Origin: JBCCTX01 sp039197765
GTDB taxonomy: Bacteria > Bacteroidota > Bacteroidia > J057
NCBI GenBank assembly: GCA_039197765.1
Contig: JBCCTX010000005.1
Span: forward strand, 3,807-67,806
Direction: 5' to 3'
Length of the DNA stretch: 64,000 nt
Positions 22,778-30,079 of this stretch are shown one piece after another (positions within the stretch are counted from its first letter, which is position 1; the number at the start of each line of letters is the position of its first letter). The notes under the pieces were generated by a model. It saw only the letters and a list, made by a program, of their open reading frames with translations. It did not search any database and had not been told where the DNA came from. The position numbers and the translations under genes are program-made.

Positions 22778-23245
22778 CTAGTGAATAGAGACTGTCTCCA
22801 ATCCGTCATTAGGTAGCAATCCGTATAGTAACCATAGGCAGAAAAGCCCTTTTGCTGTCCATAGCAGCGTTCGAATCCAGTTGGTAGAAACCAGACGCTG
22901 TATTACCTCAGGATTTCCCCCTTCTATTAATTTTCCGTGTAAGGGAACCTGGAGAAAAAAGGTAGATGCCCAAACTCCCAAGGTACATACTACCAAAAAA
23001 GTAACTGCCGAAAGAGAGAGAGAAGCCGGTCGCTCAATAAGTAGCAAGCATGTACTACCTAGTTCCAGCAGCATGACAGGAGCGACAACCCATCCCGTAC
23101 GCATGGTATGTAGGGATTCATAGGTAGTAAAAACGTCTGCTCCTACTCGAGCAAAAAGTGGATAATGAACGACTTGAACAAACCAAATAACCCCCGTCAT
23201 AAACCAAGTGGAGCCCAAAACGAGTATAAATAGTATATTTCCCAT
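22778..23245 (-). CDS. Four-helix integral membrane protein of unknown function
   Basis: I start at ATG 23245 (MGNILFILVLGSTWFMTGVI, 155 residues). A longer frame to 23431 would only translate the ACCACCG heptamer array as SVVGGRW repeats and is rejected. Four membrane helices are visible (about residues 3-25, 47-68, 77-96, 127-147). Conserved-looking polar residues include HTMRTGW (about 45-51), PLHGKL (about 103-108) and TNWIRT (about 122-127), reminiscent of small DUF1772-like membrane proteins, but I do not recognise the family with confidence. It is 15 nt upstream of the APH-fold kinase gene and divergent from the pterin dehydratase gene. Confidence 0.75.
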   Translation of the reverse strand: MGNILFILVLGSTWFMTGVIWFVQVVHYPLFARVGADVFTTYESLHTMRTGWVVAPVMLLELGSTCLLLIERPASLSLSAVTFLVVCTLGVWASTFFLQVPLHGKLIEGGNPEVIQRLVSTNWIRTLLWTAKGLFCLWLLYGLLPNDGLETVSIH

Positions 23246-23307
23246 GATAAAAAGCAAACAGAAAGATCCTGTAAGTTGTTTAACGTTAGGGTCTGTGGTT
23301 GTATACC

Positions 23308-23398
23308 CGGTAGTCCTAAGTAACCCTTTATTACATATAGAAGTAAACCTTAACCACCGACCACCGACCACCGACCACCGACCACCGACCACCGACCA
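23308..23398 (+). repeat. Dispersed intergenic repeat element with ACCACCG heptamer array (locus B)
   Basis: CGGTAGTCC (23308-23316) and AGTAACC open the element, and six perfect ACCACCG heptamers (23353-23394) plus a partial copy close it. The array ends 16 nt before the ATG of the pterin dehydratase gene. The same parts recur in the same order at 43908-43997, where the array ends 15 nt before another start codon. Confidence 0.85.
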
Positions 23399-23414
23399 AC
23401 TAACACTTAACCTA

Positions 23415-23696
23415 ATGGCAACAAAACTCACCCAAGATCAGATTCTTCAGGAAGTACATGTACTAGATGGCTGGCAGCTTAAAGAAGAAAAACTGTATAA
23501 AAGATTTCAGTTTAAGGACTTCGTAAATGCCTGGGGCTTTATGAGTAAAGCCGCCATTCTAGTCGAGAAGATGGACCACCATCCTGAATGGTTCAATGTA
23601 TACAATATGGTTGAGGTGTACCTCACGACTCACGATGCTGGAGGTATAACAGAACTGGATGTAGCCTTGGCAAAGAAAATGAATGAAATAGTTTGA
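23415..23696 (+). CDS. 4a-hydroxytetrahydrobiopterin dehydratase (pterin-4a-carbinolamine dehydratase)
   Basis: A 93-residue protein; ATG 23415 gives the family's usual length and lies just after the heptamer array, whereas the longer frame reads through the repeats. The sequence MATKLTQDQILQEVHVLDGW.. with the catalytic signature VEKMDHHPEWFNVYNMVEVYL (about residues 53-73: E-K-x-D-H-H-P-E-W) is characteristic. The enzyme dehydrates 4a-hydroxytetrahydropterin to quinonoid dihydropterin so that the cofactor of aromatic amino-acid hydroxylases can be recycled. No hydroxylase gene is adjacent. It is followed 12 nt later by a Rof-like gene and is probably co-transcribed. Confidence 0.92.
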   Translation: MATKLTQDQILQEVHVLDGWQLKEEKLYKRFQFKDFVNAWGFMSKAAILVEKMDHHPEWFNVYNMVEVYLTTHDAGGITELDVALAKKMNEIV

Positions 23697-23708
23697 AAGT
23701 AATACAGC

Positions 23709-23963
23709 ATGAAGGATAAGGAAACTCCCTACGTACCTATAGACTGCAATTTTTACGATAAGCTTGAGGAAGTGGCTACTTTAAAAAAGGTCTCTAGCAT
23801 TCGATATATCGATTCCAATGGAAAGGAAGCCCAAGTAGCAGGAAAGATTGTAGATCTATACGCCATAAATAGCATAGAATACCTCAAACTAGGCAGCGGT
23901 TTGGAGATTCGTTTAGATCAGGTTATGGAAGTAAATGGAGAAATACTTCCTGGCCAGTGTTGA
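23709..23963 (+). CDS. Rof/YaeO-like Rho-binding protein
   Basis: An 84-residue protein, MKDKETPYVPIDCNFYDKLE.., with the YxPIDCxxYDxLE opening and the closing pattern NSIEYLKLGSGLEIRLDQV that I recognise from the ROF family (E. coli YaeO, an Sm-like barrel that binds Rho and blocks its RNA loading). The known E. coli protein has the same length and the same order of features. Role in Bacteroidota is not established; inhibition of Rho-dependent termination is the inference. Its last 51 bp overlap the convergent HAD phosphatase gene on the other strand. Confidence 0.78.
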   Translation: MKDKETPYVPIDCNFYDKLEEVATLKKVSSIRYIDSNGKEAQVAGKIVDLYAINSIEYLKLGSGLEIRLDQVMEVNGEILPGQC

Positions 23964-24827
23964 AGAAGCTTTCCGCTGACCTTTCTGATTTTTGTTCCAA
24001 TCCTCTTGGATAAAATTGATTACACTGTCGGATTCGTGGTGTCCAATCACATGGGTTGCAAAGGCTTTGACCTGAGATCGGGCATTCTCCACCGCGACAG
24101 ACCTGGGAGCCATTTGGAACATGCTTAGGTCATTGGTATTGTCTCCAAATACAGTGAGTTCCATAGGAGAGAATCCATAGTCTTCCATAATTGTGGATAT
24201 ACCGTTTGCTTTCGTAGCTCTTTTATCGTGAATACTCATCCAGTGCCAGCCCTCGGGCTTTGCATCTTCATAGATATGGATTTCCAGTTGGTCGGGTAAA
24301 ATAGCTTCCAACCTATTCTTGATGGAGAGACAAACCTCTGGACGCTCAGGCACAGAGATTGTGATAATTTTGCCCAAGTCCTTAACACCCATGTTGGCAC
24401 AATAGCGTAGCCTAGGATCTCCTATGCGGAATCTTTCACGCAAGAAGAGACTACCAGCTTCATTAGAAATACGATCAAAGAATAAGCGGTCCTCTCCGTT
24501 GGTAACCGCCGAGACGAAATAGGGAAAATCGTTGTGATCCAGGTATTGAAAGATTTCTTGGGAAAGGGTAGAGGATATGTCTCGGAAAAGAATGTGTTCC
24601 CCTGTCTTAAAATCAGATAGATAAGCTCCGTTTCCTCCAACCACAGGAAGGGAAATAGGAATACCTTCAAGAATTTCCCGTATGGAAACAATGCTTCTCG
24701 CAGTAGCAATGGTAAATAATAATCCTTGTTCTAGTAGTTCGCGGAGTTGTCGTCGGGTCCTTTCTGAGACGGAAACATTTCTGTGCAACAGTGTGCCGTC
24801 TAAATCAGAAACATATAAATGGCCCAT
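23913..24827 (-). CDS. HAD superfamily hydrolase, Cof type
   Basis: I start at ATG 24827 (304 residues), which places the nucleophile motif VSDLDGTLL at residues 6-14 as usual; a longer frame to 24872 adds 15 unlikely residues. Later motifs are the threonine of motif II (FTIATARS, about 39-46), the lysine and the DDxxD-like motif TVFGDNTNDLSMF (about 223-235). The C2-type cap between them marks the Cof/phosphosugar-phosphatase branch, which dephosphorylates sugar phosphates or flavin precursors in the cytosol. The C-terminal 30 residues (KNQKGQRKASSTLARKYFSI) look non-homologous and fall within the antisense overlap with the rof-like gene. Confidence 0.87.
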   Translation of the reverse strand: MGHLYVSDLDGTLLHRNVSVSERTRRQLRELLEQGLLFTIATARSIVSIREILEGIPISLPVVGGNGAYLSDFKTGEHILFRDISSTLSQEIFQYLDHNDFPYFVSAVTNGEDRLFFDRISNEAGSLFLRERFRIGDPRLRYCANMGVKDLGKIITISVPERPEVCLSIKNRLEAILPDQLEIHIYEDAKPEGWHWMSIHDKRATKANGISTIMEDYGFSPMELTVFGDNTNDLSMFQMAPRSVAVENARSQVKAFATHVIGHHESDSVINFIQEDWNKNQKGQRKASSTLARKYFSIYFHNLI

Positions 24828-25077
24828 TGCAGAATTTATTTGACTGCAAATAAACACTTTATTTTTATCCAAAATAGGATTTGTAAGTTTCTAAGCCCAA
24901 ATATAAATTTGAAGCTATTTGAGGTGTTTCAAATAGGTTCATTTGCAGGATTCTATCTATTTTGCATATCAATAATGGATTATTTCCAGTGTAAGAATTT
25001 ATTTATATTCTTTCATTTCTAGATTTCTCGATACTTGTATACCCTTATTTTCGTATCATCCTTAACTACAAACCCTT

Positions 25078-25980
25078 ATGGATAAAACTACTGAGTTGCT
25101 GAAAAAAGTAAGGAAGATTGAGATTAAGACTCGAGGTCTTTCTAATCAGCTTTTTTCTGGAGGGTATCAAAGTGCCTTTAAAGGCCGAGGGATGTCGTTC
25201 AGTGAGGTTCGAACCTATCAATACGGAGATGATGTGCGGAATATTGACTGGAATGTTACGGCCAGGACCAATGAAACCCACGTAAAGGTCTTTGAAGAAG
25301 AGCGAGAGCTTACGGTAATGTTGTTGATCGATGTGAGTTCTTCCACACTCTTTGGTACACAAAAAAATAGAGATAATGTGGGGGTTCTGAAGCAAGAGAT
25401 TATGACAGAGATAGCAGCGGTTTTGTCTTTCTCAGCGATCAATAATAATGATAAAGTAGGCGTAATCTTCTTCACAGATCGGGTTGAAAAGTTTATCCCT
25501 CCCAAAAAAGGAAGAAACCATATTTTAAGGATCATACGGGAATTGATAGACATGAAGCCTGAAGGAAAAGGAACAGATTTGGCAGATGTACTTCGGCACC
25601 TCACCAATTTTCTCAAAAAGCGGAGCATCGTATTCATTCTATCTGACTATATGAATACAGGACCTGGGTATAAGGACGCGCTCAGCATAGCCAGGCGCAG
25701 GCATGATGTAGTAGGCATACACCTGTATGATGATAGAGAGAAAGAACTTCCCAAAATGGGATTGGTTCGGGTGATCGATGCAGAATCTCAGGAAGTTGCT
25801 TGGATTGATACAGCCAGAAAAGGTACCCGGGAAGCGTATGAGAAATGGTATCGAAGTAATTTGGTCCAAACAAGGAATATATTTTTGAGGAGTGGGGCAG
25901 ATTTTGTGAGTATCAATACCAAAGAATCCTACATCTCTGCCTTACTCAACCTTTTCACCCTTAGAGAAAAAAGACAATAG
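25078..25980 (+). CDS. DUF58 domain protein of the bat operon
   Basis: A 300-residue soluble protein of the DUF58 family. SGGYQSAFKGRGMSFSEVRTY followed by GDDVRNIDWNVTAR (about residues 28-64) is the signature, and a von Willebrand A-like fold follows (LLIDVSSSTLFG at about 84-95 is a MIDAS-like DxSxS; FILSDYMN at about 186-193). In Bacteroidota it normally stands between a MoxR-family AAA ATPase and batA, and is thought to work with that ATPase in envelope or protein-complex maturation. Here the preceding gene is a convergent-side HAD phosphatase instead, so MoxR is missing from the operon. First gene of a seven-gene plus-strand cluster. Confidence 0.92.
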   Translation: MDKTTELLKKVRKIEIKTRGLSNQLFSGGYQSAFKGRGMSFSEVRTYQYGDDVRNIDWNVTARTNETHVKVFEEERELTVMLLIDVSSSTLFGTQKNRDNVGVLKQEIMTEIAAVLSFSAINNNDKVGVIFFTDRVEKFIPPKKGRNHILRIIRELIDMKPEGKGTDLADVLRHLTNFLKKRSIVFILSDYMNTGPGYKDALSIARRRHDVVGIHLYDDREKELPKMGLVRVIDAESQEVAWIDTARKGTREAYEKWYRSNLVQTRNIFLRSGADFVSINTKESYISALLNLFTLREKRQ

Positions 25981-26027
25981 GCTAAAAACGATTTAGCTTT
26001 TCTTTCGTAAAAAATGTGTCATTGTGC

Positions 26028-26035
26028 TAACTTTG
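26028..26035 (+). promoter_or_regulatory. -7 promoter element inside the bat cluster
   Basis: TAACTTTG matches TAnnTTTG exactly, with TTTCG about 20 bp upstream as a possible -33 box. It falls inside the longest frame of the next gene (from 26014), which argues that translation starts further on, and suggests an internal promoter after the DUF58 gene. Confidence 0.45.
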
Positions 26036-26088
26036 CGTTCTTTACGGAACCTCTAGTGTGGCGAATGATCCAATGTAACTGTACACCT

Positions 26089-27132
26089 ATGCAATCGTGG
26101 TGCCGATGCACGTTCTTGCGAATCCTCCAAGGAAATACCTCCTGCTTGAGGCTCAAAGCTGGTGTAGCTATAGGTCTATTTTTTTTAGGCTGTTTCCTTC
26201 CCTTAGCTTCGTATGGTCAAGCCCCCGAAGTCGTTGCATCCATCGATACGACAGAGATGCTGATTGGGGACCAACTGGACTTCAATATTTTAGTAGCTCA
26301 TAGAGCGGACCAGCATATCTTATGGCCGTTTTGGCTGGACTCTTTAGGAGGGTTCGAACTAATTGGGAAGCCTGTACTAGATACACTTGAGAAAGGAGAA
26401 CTGCTTGAGGAAATTCAGCAGTTAACCCTTACAGCATTTGATTCAGGTGAGTACCAGATTCCCGCGATTCCTATTCGCTATGTCGCCAATGGAGGAAGGG
26501 ATACCTTTTCGGTTCTGACAGACCCCAAGAGTATTCTTGTGCATACGGTACCTGTGGATACCACCCAGGCTATAAAACCCATAAAAGAGTTATTGAATGC
26601 CCCGCTTACCTTCAGAGAGTTGCTGCCTTGGCTGCTTGTCGGCCTTATTGCCTTTCTCATAATTGGAGGACTTGTTTACTGGTTTTTCATTCGAAAGAAA
26701 GCAGAACCTGTTTTTACCGGTCCCCCGCCGCCCAAAATTCCCCCTCACGAGATTGCTATGCGAAAACTTGCCAACCTGGAGCAGAAGAAGCTATGGCAAG
26801 AAGGGGATATCAAAACATATTATGTTGAGCTAACGGAGATCGTAAGAGAATACTTGGAAGGTAGATATAAGGTGCAAGCACTTGAGCTTACTACCGATGA
26901 GATTGTCTACCAACTATCTGCAAAAGAAATTCCCGTACGTCAATTCGATCAATTAAAGGAATTGCTGACCCGTGCAGACTTTGCTAAATTCGCAAAGTTG
27001 CGTCCCGGACCAACAGAAAACTTGATGGGAATGGAGGTCGCTCGCAACTTTGTAAAAGAAACAAGAAATTTCGCCATTGAGTCAGATGATGCGGTTAATA
27101 CAGACCAGGAGGTTTCTGCAGATCTGTCCTAG
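26089..27132 (+). CDS. BatD-like membrane protein between DUF58 and batA
   Basis: A membrane protein with a signal sequence (LKAGVAIGLFFLGCFLPLASYG), an extracytoplasmic beta-domain (PEVVASIDTTEMLIGDQLDF; residues about 48-190) resembling the first domain of BatD, one transmembrane helix (LLPWLLVGLIAFLIIGGLVYWFF), and a cytoplasmic helical region (PPHEIAMRKLANLEQKKLWQ, then IKTYYVELTEIVREYLEGRY) as in DUF4381-type proteins. The frame is open from ATG 26014; I favour ATG 26089 because it gives a shorter n-region and lies downstream of a perfect -7 box at 26028, but 26014 and 26065 remain possible. In this operon position it is thought to be part of the Bat envelope complex. It is followed by batA after 12 nt. 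Confidence 0.82.
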   Translation: MQSWCRCTFLRILQGNTSCLRLKAGVAIGLFFLGCFLPLASYGQAPEVVASIDTTEMLIGDQLDFNILVAHRADQHILWPFWLDSLGGFELIGKPVLDTLEKGELLEEIQQLTLTAFDSGEYQIPAIPIRYVANGGRDTFSVLTDPKSILVHTVPVDTTQAIKPIKELLNAPLTFRELLPWLLVGLIAFLIIGGLVYWFFIRKKAEPVFTGPPPPKIPPHEIAMRKLANLEQKKLWQEGDIKTYYVELTEIVREYLEGRYKVQALELTTDEIVYQLSAKEIPVRQFDQLKELLTRADFAKFAKLRPGPTENLMGMEVARNFVKETRNFAIESDDAVNTDQEVSADLS

Positions 27133-27144
27133 TAGATGTAAGCT

Positions 27145-28149
27145 ATGCTGAATTATTTTAAACATATTGAGTTCGCTTCGCCTAATGCGTTTTTCCTGTT
27201 TATCTTCCCTGGCATTTTCTTGATATGGCATATTTGGAGAGCTAAACGGCTATACCCTACTCTGACCCTCCCTATTCTTGCAGGCTTAAAGGGTTATAGA
27301 AATCCTGTGAGGGGATTCATCAAGAAAAACTTATTTATTTTACGGGCCATTGCTCTGGGTTTTTTGATTCTGGCACTCGCTCGCCCTCAAACCTCCTTTA
27401 ATGAAGAAGAGGTTAGTACCGAGGGAATCGATATCGTTATCGCCCTGGATGTCTCGGGGAGTATGCTGGCAAGAGACTTTCAACCGGATCGTTTGGAGGC
27501 TGCAAAGAAGAAAGCCGAGGACTTCTTGGATAGTAGGAAAAATGATCGGATTGGGTTAGTGGTTTTTGCTGGGGAGAGCTTTACCCAGTGCCCCCTTACC
27601 ATCGATCATCAGGTAGTGAAAAAGTTATTGTCAGAGATTAAGAATGGATTAATTGAAGATGGAACCGCCATCGGTATGGGATTGGCTACTTCTATATCCC
27701 GATTGAAAGAAAGTGAAACTCAAAGCAAAGTCGTAATTCTGCTGACGGATGGAGTGAATAATGCAGGCTTTATTGATCCATTGACAGCAGTAGAGGCTGC
27801 CTTAGAATATGGAATACGCGTTTATACGATAGCTGTAGGTCGTAGAGGCACGGCTCCTTATCCCGTTCAAACGCCATTTGGTACCACGTATCAGAACATG
27901 GAAGTAGAAATAGATGAAGAGTTATTACAACAAATTGCTTCTGAGACGGGAGGAAAGTATTTTCGCGCAACAAATAACCAGGCACTGGAAAATGTTTATA
28001 AGGAAATTGACGACTTGGAGAAATCTAAAATTCAAGTTACCCGTATATCTCGTAAGACGGAAGAATTCCATTGGTTCTTATTAATGGGAGGCCTATTTCT
28101 ATTGGTAGAAATTTTGTTGAGATATCTGGTTGTAAGGCATATACCGTAA
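27145..28149 (+). CDS. batA: BatA, membrane-anchored von Willebrand A protein
   Basis: A 334-residue protein with two N-terminal membrane helices (about residues 14-31 and 66-82), a von Willebrand A domain (about 93-290), and a C-terminal helix (about 308-328). The metal-ion-dependent adhesion site is intact: DVSGSM (about 99-104), the threonine in DGTAIG (about 173), and the aspartate of LTDGVNN (about 202-208). BatA and BatB are paralogues in the Bacteroidota aerotolerance (bat) operon; they are thought to form a complex with the TPR proteins and the MoxR ATPase that acts in the envelope. The molecular role is still unresolved. A 137-bp gap, without a good promoter, separates it from batB. 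Confidence 0.93.
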   Translation: MLNYFKHIEFASPNAFFLFIFPGIFLIWHIWRAKRLYPTLTLPILAGLKGYRNPVRGFIKKNLFILRAIALGFLILALARPQTSFNEEEVSTEGIDIVIALDVSGSMLARDFQPDRLEAAKKKAEDFLDSRKNDRIGLVVFAGESFTQCPLTIDHQVVKKLLSEIKNGLIEDGTAIGMGLATSISRLKESETQSKVVILLTDGVNNAGFIDPLTAVEAALEYGIRVYTIAVGRRGTAPYPVQTPFGTTYQNMEVEIDEELLQQIASETGGKYFRATNNQALENVYKEIDDLEKSKIQVTRISRKTEEFHWFLLMGGLFLLVEILLRYLVVRHIP

Positions 28150-28286
28150 GTCCTGTTCATGTTCCAGACTAGTAGGAGTTAGAGGTGAAAAATCAGAAAA
28201 GAGAACTAGGATAGATTTCCTATCAGGAAGATTCTTTTCAAGCAGGCAAGCAACTTCTCCTCTGTCTCCTCTGAAGAAATTGAGCT

Positions 28287-29321
28287 ATGCGATTTGAAAA
28301 CCAAGAGGCATTGTATCTATTATTGCTGCTAATTCCCATAGTAGCTGTATTCCTCTTTTTTCTATGGGGACGAAGGAAGTCTTTGCGCAGACTTGGAGAA
28401 AAGACTCTTTGGGAGTCCCTTATGCCCTATCGACCTAAAACCAAACATCAAATAAAGTTCATTCTTTGGTCCCTTGCCTTTGCTTTCTTAGTGGTAGCAC
28501 TCGCCAATCCACAGAGAGGATTGAAGGCAGAAAAAGTTAAGCGCCAAGGAGTAGATCTCATGGTTGCGCTGGATATTTCCCGATCCATGTTAGCAGAAGA
28601 TGATAAGCCCAATCGATTGGAGCGGGCTAAGCAGTATGTATCTCGATTGATAGATAAGCTGGATGGAGACAGAATTGGATTGATCATATTTGCAGGAAAC
28701 GCCTATCTACAAGTTCCACTTACCTCAGATTATACCGCAACCAAGACTTTTTTAAAGACGATTACTACAGAGCTAGCTCCTACACAAGGAACAGCTATAG
28801 GAGAAGCCATTCGGATGGCTATGGACGCATTTGAAAATGGAGATCCTAAATACAAAGCTATTTTGATTATTTCCGATGGAGAAAACCATGAAGGAGATGC
28901 ACTGGAGGCGTCAAAGGAAGCAGCGGAGAAGGGGATCGTATTGCATGCAATGGGAGTAGGGACATCTGATGGTGCACCGATCCCAGTCTATGTCAATCAA
29001 CGGCAGACCGATTACAAGCGAGATAAGGAAGGAAGTATTGTTTTTTCTAAGTTAAATGAAACTATGCTCCAGAAAGTAGCTGTTCAAGGGAATGGGCGGT
29101 ACTTACGGTTGAATCAAGGTAACGCAGAAGTTCTTGCAATTATGGGAGAACTGGCAGGTATGGAACAAAAAGAATTTGAAGAGCAAGTATTCACCGATTA
29201 TGAGGATCAATTTCAAGGATTTTTATTGATTGGAATCTTGCTGCTCATCCTAGAATTTTTTATAACAGAAAAGCGGAACCGCATTTTTTCCGATTGGGCC
29301 CTTTTTAATTCAGAGTCATGA
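28287..29321 (+). CDS. batB: BatB, membrane-anchored von Willebrand A protein
   Basis: A 344-residue paralogue of BatA with the same layout: two N-terminal helices (about 8-27 and 56-74), a von Willebrand A domain (about 89-285) and a C-terminal helix (about 312-330). The MIDAS residues are DISRS (about 96-100), the threonine in QGTAIG (about 171) and SDGEN (about 198-202). The third MIDAS serine context is DISRSM rather than DVSGSM, a common BatB form. Its stop overlaps the batC start by 4 bp (ATGA), indicating coupled translation. Confidence 0.93.
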   Translation: MRFENQEALYLLLLLIPIVAVFLFFLWGRRKSLRRLGEKTLWESLMPYRPKTKHQIKFILWSLAFAFLVVALANPQRGLKAEKVKRQGVDLMVALDISRSMLAEDDKPNRLERAKQYVSRLIDKLDGDRIGLIIFAGNAYLQVPLTSDYTATKTFLKTITTELAPTQGTAIGEAIRMAMDAFENGDPKYKAILIISDGENHEGDALEASKEAAEKGIVLHAMGVGTSDGAPIPVYVNQRQTDYKRDKEGSIVFSKLNETMLQKVAVQGNGRYLRLNQGNAEVLAIMGELAGMEQKEFEEQVFTDYEDQFQGFLLIGILLLILEFFITEKRNRIFSDWALFNSES

Positions 29322-30073
29322 TGAAAAGAATTTCTATTATACTAATATTGATAACTTGCTACACGATCACTCCTGCACAGGATTGGTTCAAGCGCGGCGA
29401 AAATTCGTACATTCGTTCGGGTAATAAAGCCTTTAAAGCTGGGGATTTTGCAAGATCCGAGACCAACTATAAAAAGGCACTGGAAGTCAATGGAGCAAGT
29501 GATAAAGGAAAGTATAACCTAGGAAACGCCTATTACAGTCAGGAAAAATATGATAAGGCCGCAGGTGAATATGAAATTGCTGCGAACTTCTCTGACAATG
29601 ATGAAAATAAGGCGCGCTCTTTGCACAATTTAGGTAACGCCTTATTAGAACAGAAGCAATATAAACAAAGCATAGAGGCCTATAAGAAGGCGCTGCGCAT
29701 TAATCCCAATGATCCTGAAACCAAATATAACTTGGCCTATGCCCAGAATATGCTGGAACAGCAGCCCGAAGACCAGCAGCAGAACCAAGACCAGAATCAA
29801 GAGAATCAAGAGAATCAAGACCAGAATCAACAGAATCAGGATCAAAACCAAGAGAATCAAGACCAGCAGGATCAACAGCAGCAAAATCAAGATCAGCAGG
29901 ATCAACAGCAGCAAGATCAACAACAGCAGCAGCAACAACGCCAACCCAATATGTCTCAGGAGCAAATTGAACAGATGCTAGAAGCTTTACAATACCAAGA
30001 GGAAAAACTCCAACAGAAATTGCAAAAGAGTAAGGCCCGTGTAAAACGCGTTAAAGTAGAAAAAGATTGGTAA
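29318..30073 (+). CDS. batC: BatC, TPR protein with glutamine-rich C-terminal tail
   Basis: A 251-residue protein with a signal peptide (..ILITCYTITPAQD), three TPR units (about residues 22-140; GNKAFKAGDFARSETNYKKAL, LHNLGNALLEQKQYKQSIEA), then a tail of about 60 residues made of Q, N, D and E in repeated QNQDQNQ-like units (about 146-210), and a basic coiled coil (EEKLQQKLQKSKARVKRVK). In DNA the tail is a run of near-identical CAA/CAG/AAT codons that may expand or shrink by slippage. TPRs would dock BatA and BatB; the tail is probably disordered. The Q-rich insert is typical of Bacteroidota BatC but is long here. Confidence 0.9.
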   Translation: MMKRISIILILITCYTITPAQDWFKRGENSYIRSGNKAFKAGDFARSETNYKKALEVNGASDKGKYNLGNAYYSQEKYDKAAGEYEIAANFSDNDENKARSLHNLGNALLEQKQYKQSIEAYKKALRINPNDPETKYNLAYAQNMLEQQPEDQQQNQDQNQENQENQDQNQQNQDQNQENQDQQDQQQQNQDQQDQQQQDQQQQQQQRQPNMSQEQIEQMLEALQYQEEKLQQKLQKSKARVKRVKVEKDW

Positions 30074-30079
30074 GCAGCT

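Noticed and set aside
23353..23398. Possible CRISPR array or minisatellite-coded protein
   Set aside because: The unit is 7 nt with no spacers and no cas genes are near; it is a simple heptamer repeat.
23246..23431. N-terminal extension of the membrane protein reading SVVGGRW repeats
   Set aside because: This is translation of the ACCACCG array in reverse; the real protein begins at the ATG at 23245 with a membrane helix.
28150..28286. Promoter or small gene between batA and batB
   Set aside because: Only a 5-bp hairpin is visible and no -7 box or open frame stands out.
29645..29965. Minus-strand leucine-rich hydrophobic frame
   Set aside because: It is the antisense of the CAA/CAG-rich tail of batC.
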